Assembly (NCBI GenBank): GCA_001730095.1
Contig: MDLF01000074.1
Location: forward strand, 1-64,000
Length of the DNA stretch: 64,000 nucleotides
Source: Rhodobacteraceae bacterium (ex Bugula neritina AB1)
Lineage (GTDB): Bacteria; Pseudomonadota; Alphaproteobacteria; Rhodobacterales; Rhodobacteraceae
Direction: 5' to 3'
Position 1 is the stretch's first letter, and each line of letters begins with the position of its first letter. Made by a program: the position numbers and the translations under genes. Under the pieces are notes generated by a model. It was not told the DNA's origin. It made no database searches and worked only from the letters and a program-made list of their open reading frames with translations. Shown here one piece after another: positions 25,745 to 34,211 of this stretch.

Positions 25745-26152
25745 ATGACAAACCACACCAACGGCCCGGCACCGGATCAGCCGCAACCGGGCCGGACAGC
25801 GGAACCGGACGGCGGCGCCGTCCTGCAGCGGCAGGTGCATTACACTGCCGATCTCCTGCAATCCCTACAGCAGAGCATACACCGCCTGCGCAACGAAGCA
25901 GAGGAGCTACGGGAGCAGCTCGAAACCAACGGGGCCGATGAAACAACCGGTGCCAAGGGGCAGATCAGCCGTCTGGAACAGCTGATCCGCGAATGCCAGA
26001 AAGTGGAGAGACTCCTTGCAGAACAAAGCACCGAATTCGCCCGCCTGCTCAAATCCGAACACGAACTCGATCTCGTCGCGGCGCGCGCAGCTGTCGAGCT
26101 CGGACTTTCTCGCCTGCGTGCCGCCCTCGCTCCTGAGCTGCTTCTTGAATGA
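25745..26152 (+). CDS. g1: GTA small terminase subunit (g1)
   Basis: This 135-residue protein is helical and charged, with a long coiled coil (HRLRNEAEELREQLETNGA and ISRLEQLIRECQKVERLLAEQ) like the TerS-type gene that opens Rhodobacter capsulatus GTA clusters. It is expected to cooperate with the large terminase in packaging random host DNA. ATG 25745 follows a moderate GAGG; an in-frame GTG at 25643 lies at the predicted transcript start and is rejected. The 3' end overlaps g2. Confidence 0.75.
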   Translation: MTNHTNGPAPDQPQPGRTAEPDGGAVLQRQVHYTADLLQSLQQSIHRLRNEAEELREQLETNGADETTGAKGQISRLEQLIRECQKVERLLAEQSTEFARLLKSEHELDLVAARAAVELGLSRLRAALAPELLLE

Positions 26153-27431
26153 GCTGGACCGTAAATCTTTGTGTGCGCTGCCGCATCTCTTCGACATCTG
26201 GGCGCTGGATCACCAGCGCCCGCCGGACGGGGACTGGCGCGCCTGGGTGATCCTGGGGGGGCGCGGCGCAGGCAAGACGCGGGCAGGGGCTGAATGGGTC
26301 CGCTCGCTGGCCGAAGGGGCCAGACCTCATGACCTCGGAACGGCCCGGCGCATCGCGCTGGTGGCGGAAACCTATGATCAGGTGCGCGATGTGATGGTCC
26401 ACGGCGACAGCGGTATCCTGGCCTGTTCCCCGCCCGACCGTCGCCCCAGGTGGAAGGCGTCGGAACGCAAGCTGATCTGGCCCAACGGGGCTGAGGCGCA
26501 GGCCTTCTCGGCCCACGACCCAGAGGCCCTGCGCGGCCCCCAGTTCGATGCCGCCTGGGCGGATGAGCTGGCCAAATGGAAGAAGGGGCAGGACAGCTGG
26601 GACATGCTGCAATTTGCCCTGCGGCTGGGGCAGGACCCCCGCGTCTGTGTCACCACGACTCCGCGCAGCGCAGCGGTGCTGAAACGGCTTCTGGCCTCAC
26701 CCAGCACCGTGACCACCCACGCGCCCACCGAAGCCAACCGCGCCAATCTCGCAGCGTCTTTCCTGGCAGAGGTGCGCGAACGCTACGCTGGCTCCCGATT
26801 GGGCCGCCAGGAGCTGGACGGGGTGCTGCTGTCGGATATCGAGGGCGCGCTCTGGACCACTGCGGCGCTGGAAGCAGCCAAAGCGGCAGAGGCGCCACCG
26901 TTGGACCGGGTAGTGGTCGCCGTCGACCCGGCGGTCAGCGCAGGCAAGAGGTCCGACGCCTGCGGTATCGTGGTGGCGGGCGCCGTCACCCAGGGTCCGC
27001 CGCAGGACTGGCAGGCCTTTGTGCTGGCGGATTGCACCGTGCAGGGCGCCACGCCGATGACCTGGGCGCAGGCGGTGATTGACGCCCGCGACCGTTTTGG
27101 CGCTGACCGGGTGGTGGCAGAGGTCAATCAGGGCGGCGCTCTGGTCGAGACCGTGCTGCGCCAGGCCGACGCGCTGGTGCCGTTCCGTGCGCTCCATGCG
27201 CGTAAGGGGAAATCCGCCCGCGCCGAGCCGGTGGCGGCCCTCTACGAACAGGGCCGGGTGCGCCACCTTCCGGGACTGGGCGATCTGGAGGACCAGATGT
27301 GCCAGATGACCCCACAGGGGTTTTGCGGCAGCGGCTCTCCCGACCGGGTCGATGCGCTGGTCTGGGCCCTGCATGAGCTGATCATCCAGCCCGCCGCCAA
27401 TCTGCGCAGGCCGCAGGTCAGGGTGCTGTAA
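26118..27431 (+). CDS. g2: GTA large terminase / packaging ATPase-nuclease (g2)
   Basis: This protein has about 437 residues. Walker A is GGRGAGKT at 47-54. The ATPase part continues with ADELAKWKKGQDSWDMLQFALR and VCVTTTPRSAAVLKRLL. The nuclease domain has VVVAVDPAVSAGKRSDACG, VVAEVNQGGALVE and DRVDALVWAL. The start is uncertain. The family normally begins a few residues before LSC-L...ALPHLFDFWAL, so the GTG at 26118 is preferred, overlapping g1 by 35 bases. It drives headful packaging of host DNA. Confidence 0.92.
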   Translation: MPPSLLSCFLNELDRKSLCALPHLFDIWALDHQRPPDGDWRAWVILGGRGAGKTRAGAEWVRSLAEGARPHDLGTARRIALVAETYDQVRDVMVHGDSGILACSPPDRRPRWKASERKLIWPNGAEAQAFSAHDPEALRGPQFDAAWADELAKWKKGQDSWDMLQFALRLGQDPRVCVTTTPRSAAVLKRLLASPSTVTTHAPTEANRANLAASFLAEVRERYAGSRLGRQELDGVLLSDIEGALWTTAALEAAKAAEAPPLDRVVVAVDPAVSAGKRSDACGIVVAGAVTQGPPQDWQAFVLADCTVQGATPMTWAQAVIDARDRFGADRVVAEVNQGGALVETVLRQADALVPFRALHARKGKSARAEPVAALYEQGRVRHLPGLGDLEDQMCQMTPQGFCGSGSPDRVDALVWALHELIIQPAANLRRPQVRVL

Positions 27432-27755
27432 CATCCCCAGTAAACGACCGCCTGGCCGCTCGGCCGGGCAGCGCCCGTCCCGCCCTCTGTCATGCCAGAG
27501 GCGTGCTTGCAGCACGATGGGGCGGGCGCTTCGCTTCCCACCCCGCCGGGACCGGCGCTGCCCTCAGCATGATGCAACACGCCTTGGCTGGGAATTAAAT
27601 TCAGTTATTTCAATGCTCTATGGGTGGGTGTTGCGTACCCGCCGTACGCACCGCTTGCCAAATCTTCAGCCCTTTCTGGCCTTAATGATCCTTAGCAAAG
27701 GCGCATCAGCCCAAGGGCCAACAGCGCCACCCACCAACAACCTGAGGAGCGGACC
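27432..27755. other. Enlarged g2-g3 intergenic region with GC-rich repeats
   Basis: 324 bases separate two GTA genes that are usually close. The first half (27450-27560) is GC-rich with CGGCCGGGCAGCGCCC and several inverted repeats, resembling dispersed repeats elsewhere in the window. Near 27635-27655 a hairpin TGCGTAC/GTACGCA occurs. CTGAGGAG near the end is the g3 ribosome-binding site. No gene is seen. Confidence 0.55.
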
Positions 27756-29000
27756 ATGGTCTTTGACCTGCTGCGGCGCAAAACGCCGGACCCCCGGAAA
27801 CCGGGCCCCAACACTCCGGGCCCCAACACTCCGGACCTGGAACAGAAGGCCAGCCAGACCGCCCGCGTGGTCTCCTGGCACGGTGCCGGCCGCATCGCCT
27901 GGAGCCCGCGCGACACCGTTTCCCTGACCCGCAGCGGCTATGCCGGCAATCCGGTCACCCATCGGGTGATCCGGCTGATTGCCGAGGCCGCCGCCGCCGT
28001 GCCGCTGGTGCTGCAGGACAGCCGCCAGCGCTATGACACCCATCCCTGGATGACCTTGCTGGGGCGCCCCAATCCGGCCCAGACCCAGGCCGAGATGCTG
28101 GAAGCGCTCTATGGTCACCTGCTGCTGTCCGGCAACGCCTATATCGAAATGGTCGCGGCAGAAGATGACACCCCGGCAGAACTGCATGTGCTGCGTTCAG
28201 ACCGGATGAATGTGGTTCCCGGCCCTGACGGCTGGCCGGCAGGCTTTGATTATGTGGTTGGCGGGCGCAAGCACCGCTTTACCACTGATCCGGTCAAATC
28301 CCCGGTCTGCCACATCAAAAACTTCCATCCCCAGGACGACCACTACGGCCTGTCCTCCCTGCAATCGGCGGCAATGGCGATCGACGTCCACAACGCTGCC
28401 TCGCGCTGGTCCAAGGCGCTTTTGGACAACGCAGCCCGTCCCTCCGGCGCGCTGGTCTGGACTGGCTCCGACGGTCAGGGGCAGATGTCAGAAGATCAAT
28501 TCCGGCATCTAAGCGAAGAGATTCAAACGAATTTTCAAGGCGCCAATAATGCCGGTCGCCCGATGGTGCTGGAGGGTGGACTGGACTGGAAGCCGATGGG
28601 ATTTTCGCCCTCGGACATGGAGTTCCAGAAAACCAAGGACACCGCCGCCCGTGAGATTGCACTGGCCTTCGGGGTGCCGCCGATGCTGATCGGCATCCCC
28701 GGCGATGCAACTTACGCCAATTACCAGGAGGCCCACCGCGCCTTCTATCGGCTGACCGTGCTGCCCTTGGTCACCAAGGTGACGGCCGCGCTGGGGGACT
28801 GGCTGGCCGGCTGGACAGGTGAGGTTCTGACCCTGAAACCGGACCCGGATCAGCTGCCCGCCCTTGCAGCGGAGCGTGAGGCACAGTGGCGCCGGGTCGT
28901 CTCTGCGGACTTCCTCACAGCGGCGGAAAAGCGGCAGCTTCTGGGGTTGCCCGCAGAAGCTCCGGCTGCGCCGCAGGCGGAGGGCGGACAGGATGACTGA
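27756..29000 (+). CDS. g3: GTA portal protein, HK97 family (g3)
   Basis: This 414-residue protein forms the dodecameric DNA channel at one capsid vertex. Conserved segments include SGYAGNPVTHRVIRLIAEAAAAVPLVL, LYGHLLLSGNAYIE, HIKNFHP..DHYGLSSLQSAA and the C-terminal FGVPPMLIGIPGDATYANYQEA. The N-terminus has a duplicated GPNTP encoded by a 15-bp tandem repeat (27801-27830). AGGAG lies upstream. Confidence 0.95.
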   Translation: MVFDLLRRKTPDPRKPGPNTPGPNTPDLEQKASQTARVVSWHGAGRIAWSPRDTVSLTRSGYAGNPVTHRVIRLIAEAAAAVPLVLQDSRQRYDTHPWMTLLGRPNPAQTQAEMLEALYGHLLLSGNAYIEMVAAEDDTPAELHVLRSDRMNVVPGPDGWPAGFDYVVGGRKHRFTTDPVKSPVCHIKNFHPQDDHYGLSSLQSAAMAIDVHNAASRWSKALLDNAARPSGALVWTGSDGQGQMSEDQFRHLSEEIQTNFQGANNAGRPMVLEGGLDWKPMGFSPSDMEFQKTKDTAAREIALAFGVPPMLIGIPGDATYANYQEAHRAFYRLTVLPLVTKVTAALGDWLAGWTGEVLTLKPDPDQLPALAAEREAQWRRVVSADFLTAAEKRQLLGLPAEAPAAPQAEGGQDD

Positions 29001-29217
29001 GCACCCGATGCACGCCTTTGACTGTTCACCGGGATTGCGCCTGTCCGCCCATGAACGGGTGGCCCAGATCCAGAACGACGCCGTGAACCGCCGCCTTGAT
29101 CGGATTGAACAGATGATGGAGCGGCTGGAGAAACGCCTCTGGCTCACCGTCTATGGTGTCGCGGCCGTTATCCTGGCGCAGGCCTTTCAATCCTTTCTGA
29201 CGGTTCAAATGCCGTAA
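28993..29217 (+). CDS. g3.5: GTA small membrane-associated head protein (g3.5)
   Basis: This 74-residue protein has a coiled-coil stretch (VNRRLDRIEQMMERLEKRL) followed by one transmembrane helix (LTVYGVAAVILAQAFQSFL). It corresponds in position and layout to g3.5 of RcGTA clusters, annotated there as a GTA head-formation protein. It overlaps the portal stop by eight bases, suggesting coupling. Confidence 0.8.
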   Translation: MTEHPMHAFDCSPGLRLSAHERVAQIQNDAVNRRLDRIEQMMERLEKRLWLTVYGVAAVILAQAFQSFLTVQMP

Positions 29218-29240
29218 CTCCAATGACTTGCGAGGCTTAG

Positions 29241-29807
29241 ATGATGCAGGGAACACCCCAGCTGGAACATAAATTCGCACGCTTCGGCGAGGATCTCTCG
29301 CTGAAGGACGCAACTGAAATCAAAGGCTATGCCAGCCTGTTCGGCCAGACCGATCAGGGCGGCGATATGGTGGTGCGCGGCGCCTATGCGGCCTCGCTCA
29401 AGGCGCTTAGGGATCAGGGCCGCACGGTCAAGATGCTGTGGCAGCACGACCCGGCCCAGCCCATCGGCGTCTGGGACGAGGTGCGCGAGGACAAGCGCGG
29501 ACTGTATGTGCAGGGCCGTATCCTCACCGCCACGCCCAAGGGCGCAGAGGCCGCCGCCCTGATCGCCGCAGGGGCCATCGACGGCCTCTCCATCGGGTAC
29601 CGCACCCAAAAGGCTGCCCGTGCCCAGGATGGCACCCGCCACCTGACCCAGGTGGAGCTGTGGGAGGTGTCGCTGGTCACTTTCCCGATGCTGCCCGCGG
29701 CGCGGGTGGCGGCGAAATCCTCCACCGATGCGCAAGCGCAAGCCTTGCGCGCAGTGGCTGACGGCCTGCGCCAGATCACCCGCGGCCTCAAAACCGGCCA
29801 GACCTGA
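29241..29807 (+). CDS. g4: GTA prohead maturation protease, HK97 type (g4)
   Basis: This 188-residue serine protease trims the capsid protein N-terminus during head maturation. The likely catalytic residues are His69 (MLWQHDPAQPIG), Ser117 (GAIDGLSIGYRT) and an acidic residue in QVELWEVSLVTFPM (about 139-142). GAGG precedes the start; two adjacent ATGs (29241, 29244) are possible. Confidence 0.93.
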   Translation: MMQGTPQLEHKFARFGEDLSLKDATEIKGYASLFGQTDQGGDMVVRGAYAASLKALRDQGRTVKMLWQHDPAQPIGVWDEVREDKRGLYVQGRILTATPKGAEAAALIAAGAIDGLSIGYRTQKAARAQDGTRHLTQVELWEVSLVTFPMLPAARVAAKSSTDAQAQALRAVADGLRQITRGLKTGQT

Positions 29808-29853
29808 AACAGGCCAGATCCAAAAACAGGCCAGACCCAAAACAGGACAGACA
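29790..29853 (+). repeat. Four tandem copies of a 16-17-bp unit across the g4-g5 junction
   Basis: The unit AAAACAGGCCAGACC recurs four times with small changes, starting inside the last codons of g4. The last copy (AAAACAGGACAGAC) supplies the AGGA of the g5 ribosome-binding site. Confidence 0.8.
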
Positions 29854-29855
29854 AC

Positions 29856-31037
29856 ATGAGCAATCAAGACCTCCCGGCCCAAACCGGGGACGCAGCGCCC
29901 CTGGCGTATGAAGTGAAACAGGCCATCACCGGCTTTATTCATGAATTCAAGGGGTTTCAGGACGACGTGCAATCAAGGCTGAAACAGGCAGAAGAGCGAG
30001 TGACCATGCTGGACCGTAAGACAATCAATCAGAACCGCCCCCATCTGGCAGCCAGCCAGGACCCGGGCGCCCCGCATCAGAAGGCGTTCAACGCCTATCT
30101 GCGCAACGGCGACGACGACGGCCTGCGCGGCCTTGAGCTGGAGGGCAAATCCATGTCCACCGCCGTGGGCAGCGACGGCGGCTATCTGGTCGACCCGCAG
30201 ACCTCCGACACCGTCAAGGCGGTGCTGAACGCCTCCGCTTCAATCCGCGCCGTGGCCTCTGTGGTACATGTGGAGGCGACCTCCTATGACGTGCTGATCG
30301 ACCACAGCGAAATGGGCGCCGGCTGGGCCAATGAAACCGGCCCGTCGGCGGAAACCTCCACCGGCAACATCGACCGCATTTCCATCCCCCTGCATGAGCT
30401 GAGCGCATTGCCCAAAGCATCGCAGCGGCTTCTGGATGACAGCGCTTTCGACATCGAGGGCTGGCTGGCCGGCCGTATCGCCGACAAATTCGCGCGGTCA
30501 GAGGCGGATGCTTTCATCAACGGCGACGGCGTCGATAAACCCACCGGCTTTCTGAACCACAATGTCGAGGAAAACGACAGCTGGACCTGGGGCAACATCG
30601 GCTACAAGGCAACCGGCGTCGATGGTGAGATCGGCAATGGCGATGCGATCATTGATCTGGTCTATGCGCTGGGGGCGGAATACCGTGCCAATGCCACCTT
30701 CATCATGAACTCCAAGACCGCAGGAATGCTGCGGAAATTGAAAGACGCCGATGGCCGCTTCCTGTGGTCCGACGGTCTGGCGGCCGGCGAACCTGCGCGC
30801 CTCATGGGCTACCCGGTGCTGATCGCCGAGGACATGCCGGACCCGGGCGTTAACAGCTTCCCCATCGCCTTTGGCGACTTCCACGCCGGCTACACCATTG
30901 CCGAACGTCCGGACCTGCGCGTCCTGCGCGACCCGTTCAGCGCCAAACCACATGTGTTGTTTTACGCAACCAAGCGCGTCGGCGGCGATGTCAGCGATTT
31001 TGCCGCGATCAAGCTGATGAAATTCAGCGTGAGCTGA
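29856..31037 (+). CDS. g5: GTA major capsid protein, HK97 fold (g5)
   Basis: This 393-residue protein builds the small oblate RcGTA-type head. The first ~100 residues form a delta-domain-like, partly coiled region (FIHEFKGFQDDVQSRLKQAE) likely removed by g4. The mature domain begins near MSTAVGSDGGYLVDPQTSD and includes ALPKASQRLLDDSAFDIEGWL and INGDGVDKPTGFLNH, typical of HK97-like capsids. A gap of 173 bases follows before g6. Confidence 0.95.
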   Translation: MSNQDLPAQTGDAAPLAYEVKQAITGFIHEFKGFQDDVQSRLKQAEERVTMLDRKTINQNRPHLAASQDPGAPHQKAFNAYLRNGDDDGLRGLELEGKSMSTAVGSDGGYLVDPQTSDTVKAVLNASASIRAVASVVHVEATSYDVLIDHSEMGAGWANETGPSAETSTGNIDRISIPLHELSALPKASQRLLDDSAFDIEGWLAGRIADKFARSEADAFINGDGVDKPTGFLNHNVEENDSWTWGNIGYKATGVDGEIGNGDAIIDLVYALGAEYRANATFIMNSKTAGMLRKLKDADGRFLWSDGLAAGEPARLMGYPVLIAEDMPDPGVNSFPIAFGDFHAGYTIAERPDLRVLRDPFSAKPHVLFYATKRVGGDVSDFAAIKLMKFSVS

Positions 31038-31210
31038 CGCTTGCGCTGATGGCGGACCGGCAGCCCGGTCCGCCGGTCGGCACGCACCACCATAGTCCCT
31101 GCCGTCTAGCTGCTCCCCTCCGTCCGAGCGGCAGGGACCGGTGCGTGCCGGCCAAATCTTCAACGGACAGCAGTTCAGGGCCGACACAGGGGAAGGCCCG
31201 CAGGAGTGAG

Positions 31211-31813
31211 ATGATGATGCTGAGCGAAGTGACCCCCGTGCCCGAGGCCGCCCTGCCGCTGGCCCAGTTCAAGGCGCATCTGCGTCTGGGCACCGGCTTT
31301 GGCGAGGACAGCCTGCAGGACGAGGTGCTGTTTGGCTTCTTGCGCGCCGCCCTGGCCGCGATCGAAGCAAGGACCAGCAAGGCTTTGATAACCCGCGACT
31401 TTGAGCTGGAGATCCGCCACTGGCGCGACCGCAGCCGAATGGTGCTGCCCATCGCCCCGGTGCAGGCGGTGTCAGAGGTGATGATCCGTGACGCGGCTGG
31501 CAGTGATACGGTTCTGGACACTGCGGACTACCGGCTTGAGCCGGACAGTCAGCGCCCCTGCCTGTGTCCCGCAGGCCGCCTGCTGCCCGCAATCCCGACC
31601 GGCGGTCTGGCGCGGATCAGCCTTCAGGCCGGCATGGCTGCGGAGTGGGGCGGCTTGCCCGCTGATCTGGCGCAGGCGGTGATGCTGCTGGCGGCGCATT
31701 ACTATGAATACCGGGCCGACACGGGCCTGCATGGCGGCTGCATGCCCTTTGGCGTCACCAGCTTGATCGAACGCTACCGCGCCCTGCGGCTCAGCCTGGG
31801 AGGCCTGGCATGA
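31211..31813 (+). CDS. g6: GTA head-tail adaptor (g6)
   Basis: This protein of about 200 residues is of the phage head-tail connector type (phiE125 gp8 family). It has LPLAQFKAHLRLGTGFGEDSLQDEVLFGFLRAA near the N-terminus and QAVMLLAAHYYEYR near the end. In the RcGTA particle the equivalent protein is the adaptor ring under the portal. AGGAG is at 31202-31206 and three consecutive ATGs (31211, 31214, 31217) are possible starts. Its stop overlaps g7 by four bases. Confidence 0.88.
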   Translation: MMMLSEVTPVPEAALPLAQFKAHLRLGTGFGEDSLQDEVLFGFLRAALAAIEARTSKALITRDFELEIRHWRDRSRMVLPIAPVQAVSEVMIRDAAGSDTVLDTADYRLEPDSQRPCLCPAGRLLPAIPTGGLARISLQAGMAAEWGGLPADLAQAVMLLAAHYYEYRADTGLHGGCMPFGVTSLIERYRALRLSLGGLA

Positions 31814-32142
31814 AACAGCCCCCGAACCTGACCCGCAAGCTGGTGCTCGAAGATCCCCAGCGCGTCCCCGACGGCGCCGGCGGCTATACCGAGACCTGGG
31901 TGGCGCTAGGCACCCACTGGGCAGAGGTGAAATCCCTTAGCGGGCGTCTGAACAGGGACAGCCTGTCTTTGCAGAAATACCGCATCACACTGCGGTCAAC
32001 TCCGGCTGGCTTTGCGTCCAGACCGCGTCCCGATCAACGGTTCCGCGATGAAAGCCGCCTCTACCGCATTGATGCGGTTGCGGAAAACGGCGCAAGTGCG
32101 CGCTACCTCACCTGTTTCGCGGTTGAGGAGGTAAGCGGATGA
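31810..32142 (+). CDS. g7: GTA head-tail stopper (g7)
   Basis: This 110-residue protein is of the phage head-closure family (LVLEDPQRVPDGAGGYTETWVALGTHWAEVKSL, then YRITLRSTP..PRPDQRFR). It is predicted to form the stopper ring between adaptor and tail. It is linked by ATGA overlaps to both g6 and g8. Confidence 0.88.
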   Translation: MKQPPNLTRKLVLEDPQRVPDGAGGYTETWVALGTHWAEVKSLSGRLNRDSLSLQKYRITLRSTPAGFASRPRPDQRFRDESRLYRIDAVAENGASARYLTCFAVEEVSG

Positions 32143-32546
32143 CCTATGCCATCGCAGGCGGGCTGCAATCCGCCGTCTATACCCATCTGTCCGGCGACGC
32201 GGGCCTCACGACACTGGTTGGCGGCGCGATCTATGACGCCATTCCCGCCGGCCCGTTGCCGCAGACCTATGTGGCGCTGGGGTCAGAGGAGGTGCTGGAC
32301 CGCTCTGACGGGACCGCAGGTGGGGCTGAGCACCGGTTTTTCGTCACCGTTACCACCGACACCGCGGGGTTTGCCGGGGCCAAGGCCGCTGCTGCAGCGG
32401 TCTGCGACGCTCTGGTGGGGGCTGCGGTGCCGCTGCCGCGCGGCCAGCTGACGGGCCTGTGGTTCGACCGGGCCAAGGCAGAGCGGCTGGCCACTGGCGG
32501 CAGGCAGATCACCCTGCGGTTCCGGGCGCGTGTGGACGACGTCTGA
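32139..32546 (+). CDS. g8: GTA tail terminator, DUF3168 (g8)
   Basis: This 135-residue protein has the DUF3168 pattern (LQSAVYTHLSGDAGLTTLVGGAIYDAIP, PQTYVALGSEEV, then TGLWFDRAKAERLATGGRQITLRFRARV). In RcGTA it caps the tail tube at the head side. It is translationally coupled to g7. Confidence 0.9.
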   Translation: MTYAIAGGLQSAVYTHLSGDAGLTTLVGGAIYDAIPAGPLPQTYVALGSEEVLDRSDGTAGGAEHRFFVTVTTDTAGFAGAKAAAAAVCDALVGAAVPLPRGQLTGLWFDRAKAERLATGGRQITLRFRARVDDV

Positions 32547-32592
32547 GCTGCAGAAACATATAGAAACCAATTGAAATACATGGAGAATCCCC

Positions 32593-33006
32593 ATGACCGT
32601 CCAAAACGGCAAAGACCTCTTGGTCAAAGTGGATATGAATGGCGCCGGCCTGTTTGAAACCATCGCGGGCCTGCGCGCCACGCGGATCAGTTTCAACGCC
32701 GAAAGCGTCGATGTGACCAGCCTCGAAAGCCAGGGCGGCTGGCGCGAGCTGCTGGCCGGTGCCGGCGTGCGTTCGGCCAGTATCTCTGGCTCCGGCATTT
32801 TCCGGGACGCGGATACCGACGAACGCGCCCGACAGCTGTTCTTTGATGGGCTCACGCCGGAGTTCCAGGTGATCATCCCCGACTTCGGTATTGTTCAGGG
32901 GTCGTTCCAGGTCACAGCGCTTGAATATGCAGGCAGCCACAATGGCGAAGCAACCTATGAGCTGTCGCTGGCCAGCGCCGGACAGCTCAGCTTTGCGGCG
33001 GTGTGA
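32593..33006 (+). CDS. g9: GTA major tail tube protein (g9)
   Basis: This 137-residue protein starts MTVQNGKDLLVKVDM and contains SFNAESVDVTSLESQGGWRELLAGAGVRSASISGSGIF, a pattern typical of phage tail tube proteins of the TP901-1 type. It polymerises into the short flexible tail. GGAGA precedes the ATG. Confidence 0.92.
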   Translation: MTVQNGKDLLVKVDMNGAGLFETIAGLRATRISFNAESVDVTSLESQGGWRELLAGAGVRSASISGSGIFRDADTDERARQLFFDGLTPEFQVIIPDFGIVQGSFQVTALEYAGSHNGEATYELSLASAGQLSFAAV

Positions 33007-33009
33007 TCA

Positions 33010-33330
33010 ATGGTGAATCCACATGCAGGCGAGGCGGAATTAGGCGTCAATGGAACAGCTTATGCGTTGAAGTTGACGCTGGGGTCACTGGCGAGCCTGG
33101 AGGCTGTGCTGGAGGAAGGCACGCTGGTTGATCTGGTGCAGCGGTTTGAGCAGGGCCGGTTTTCCGCCCGCGATGTGCTGGCGCTGCTGGCGGCTGGGCT
33201 GCAGGGCGGCGGTCACAATCTCAGCCGCGAAGATCTCGCCGCAGCAACCATAGACGGCGGCCCGATGCAGGCGGCGCGGGTGGCGGCAGAACTGCTGGTG
33301 CGCAGCTTTGCCGTGCCAGATCAGCCATGA
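33010..33330 (+). CDS. g10: GTA gene g10, tail assembly chaperone-like
   Basis: This 106-residue protein of the gene-transfer-agent family shows LGVNGTAYALKLTLGSLASLEAVLEEG and DVLALLAAGLQGGGHNLS. Position between tail tube and tape measure is that of tail assembly chaperones in siphophages. It begins three bases after g9 and overlaps the next gene by four bases. Confidence 0.82.
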   Translation: MVNPHAGEAELGVNGTAYALKLTLGSLASLEAVLEEGTLVDLVQRFEQGRFSARDVLALLAAGLQGGGHNLSREDLAAATIDGGPMQAARVAAELLVRSFAVPDQP

Positions 33331-33542
33331 GCGCGCTCGACTGGCCTGCGCTGATGCGCGCCGGAATGGCGGGGCTGAAACTGCTGCCACGCGATTTCTG
33401 GCAGCTAACGCCGGCGGAACTGCGGCTGATGCTCGGCGAGACGGCAGCGCCGTCGCCCCTGGGCCGGGACCGGCTGGCAGCGTTGATGCAGGACTTCCCC
33501 GATCTGCCGCCGCCAAGCAACAAGGAGACAACAGATGACTGA
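33327..33542 (+). CDS. g10.1: GTA gene g10.1, second tail chaperone-like protein
   Basis: This 71-residue protein has the short conserved pattern DWPALMRAGMAGLKLLPRDFWQLTPAELRLMLG of GTA/phage tail assembly chaperones. It overlaps g10 (ATGA) and the tape measure gene (8 bases), suggesting stoichiometric coupled translation. Confidence 0.82.
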   Translation: MSALDWPALMRAGMAGLKLLPRDFWQLTPAELRLMLGETAAPSPLGRDRLAALMQDFPDLPPPSNKETTDD

Positions 33543-34194
33543 CTCATCCTCGATGGCCGAACTGGAATTACAGGGCGAAGCTTTGGGAGAAGCGCTGGAC
33601 GGCGCCTCTGGAATGGCGGCAACCTTTGCAGAAGTGCTGGGGCGGGTGAAAGAAGGGTTTTCCGAGACCGGACGCGATGCACAGATCCTGGATCGCAGTC
33701 TTTCCAAAGGCTTGCGGCGTGCCTTTGACGATCTTCTGTTTGACGGTGCCAATCTGTCAGAGGCGATGGACACGCTGGCGCGGTCGATGATCCGAACCAC
33801 CTATAACGCCGCAATGAAACCGGTGATGAACCATGCCGGCGGCATGCTCACCGACGGGCTGACCGCGCTGATCGGAAACATCCTGCCCTTTGCCAATGGC
33901 GCCGCCTTTAGCCAGGGCAAGGTGATGCCCTTTGCCAAGGGCGGCATCGTGACCGGCCCAACAACATTTCCCATGCGCGGCGCCACCGGGCTGATGGGCG
34001 AAGCGGGACCAGAGGCAATCCTGCCGCTGACACGCGGCGCTGACGGCTCGTTGGGCGTGCGCAGCCAGGGCGGCGGCGCGGTGAATGTGGTGATGAATGT
34101 CACCACCCCGGACGTCAAAGGCTTTGAACGCAGCCGCAGCCAGATCGCCGCACAGCTGTCACGGGCGCTGTCTCGCGGCGGGCGAAACCGTTAA
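33535..34194 (+). CDS. g11: GTA tape measure protein (g11)
   Basis: This 219-residue protein is very short for a tape measure, as expected for the short RcGTA tail. It has a helical N-terminal half and a Gly-rich C-terminal half with ANGAAFSQGKVMPFAKGGIVTGPTTFPM and GLMGEAGPEAILPL, motifs shared with phage tape measure C-termini. It overlaps g10.1 by eight bases. Confidence 0.9.
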   Translation: MTDSSSMAELELQGEALGEALDGASGMAATFAEVLGRVKEGFSETGRDAQILDRSLSKGLRRAFDDLLFDGANLSEAMDTLARSMIRTTYNAAMKPVMNHAGGMLTDGLTALIGNILPFANGAAFSQGKVMPFAKGGIVTGPTTFPMRGATGLMGEAGPEAILPLTRGADGSLGVRSQGGGAVNVVMNVTTPDVKGFERSRSQIAAQLSRALSRGGRNR

Positions 34195-34211
34195 GGATGG
34201 AGGGTAACACA

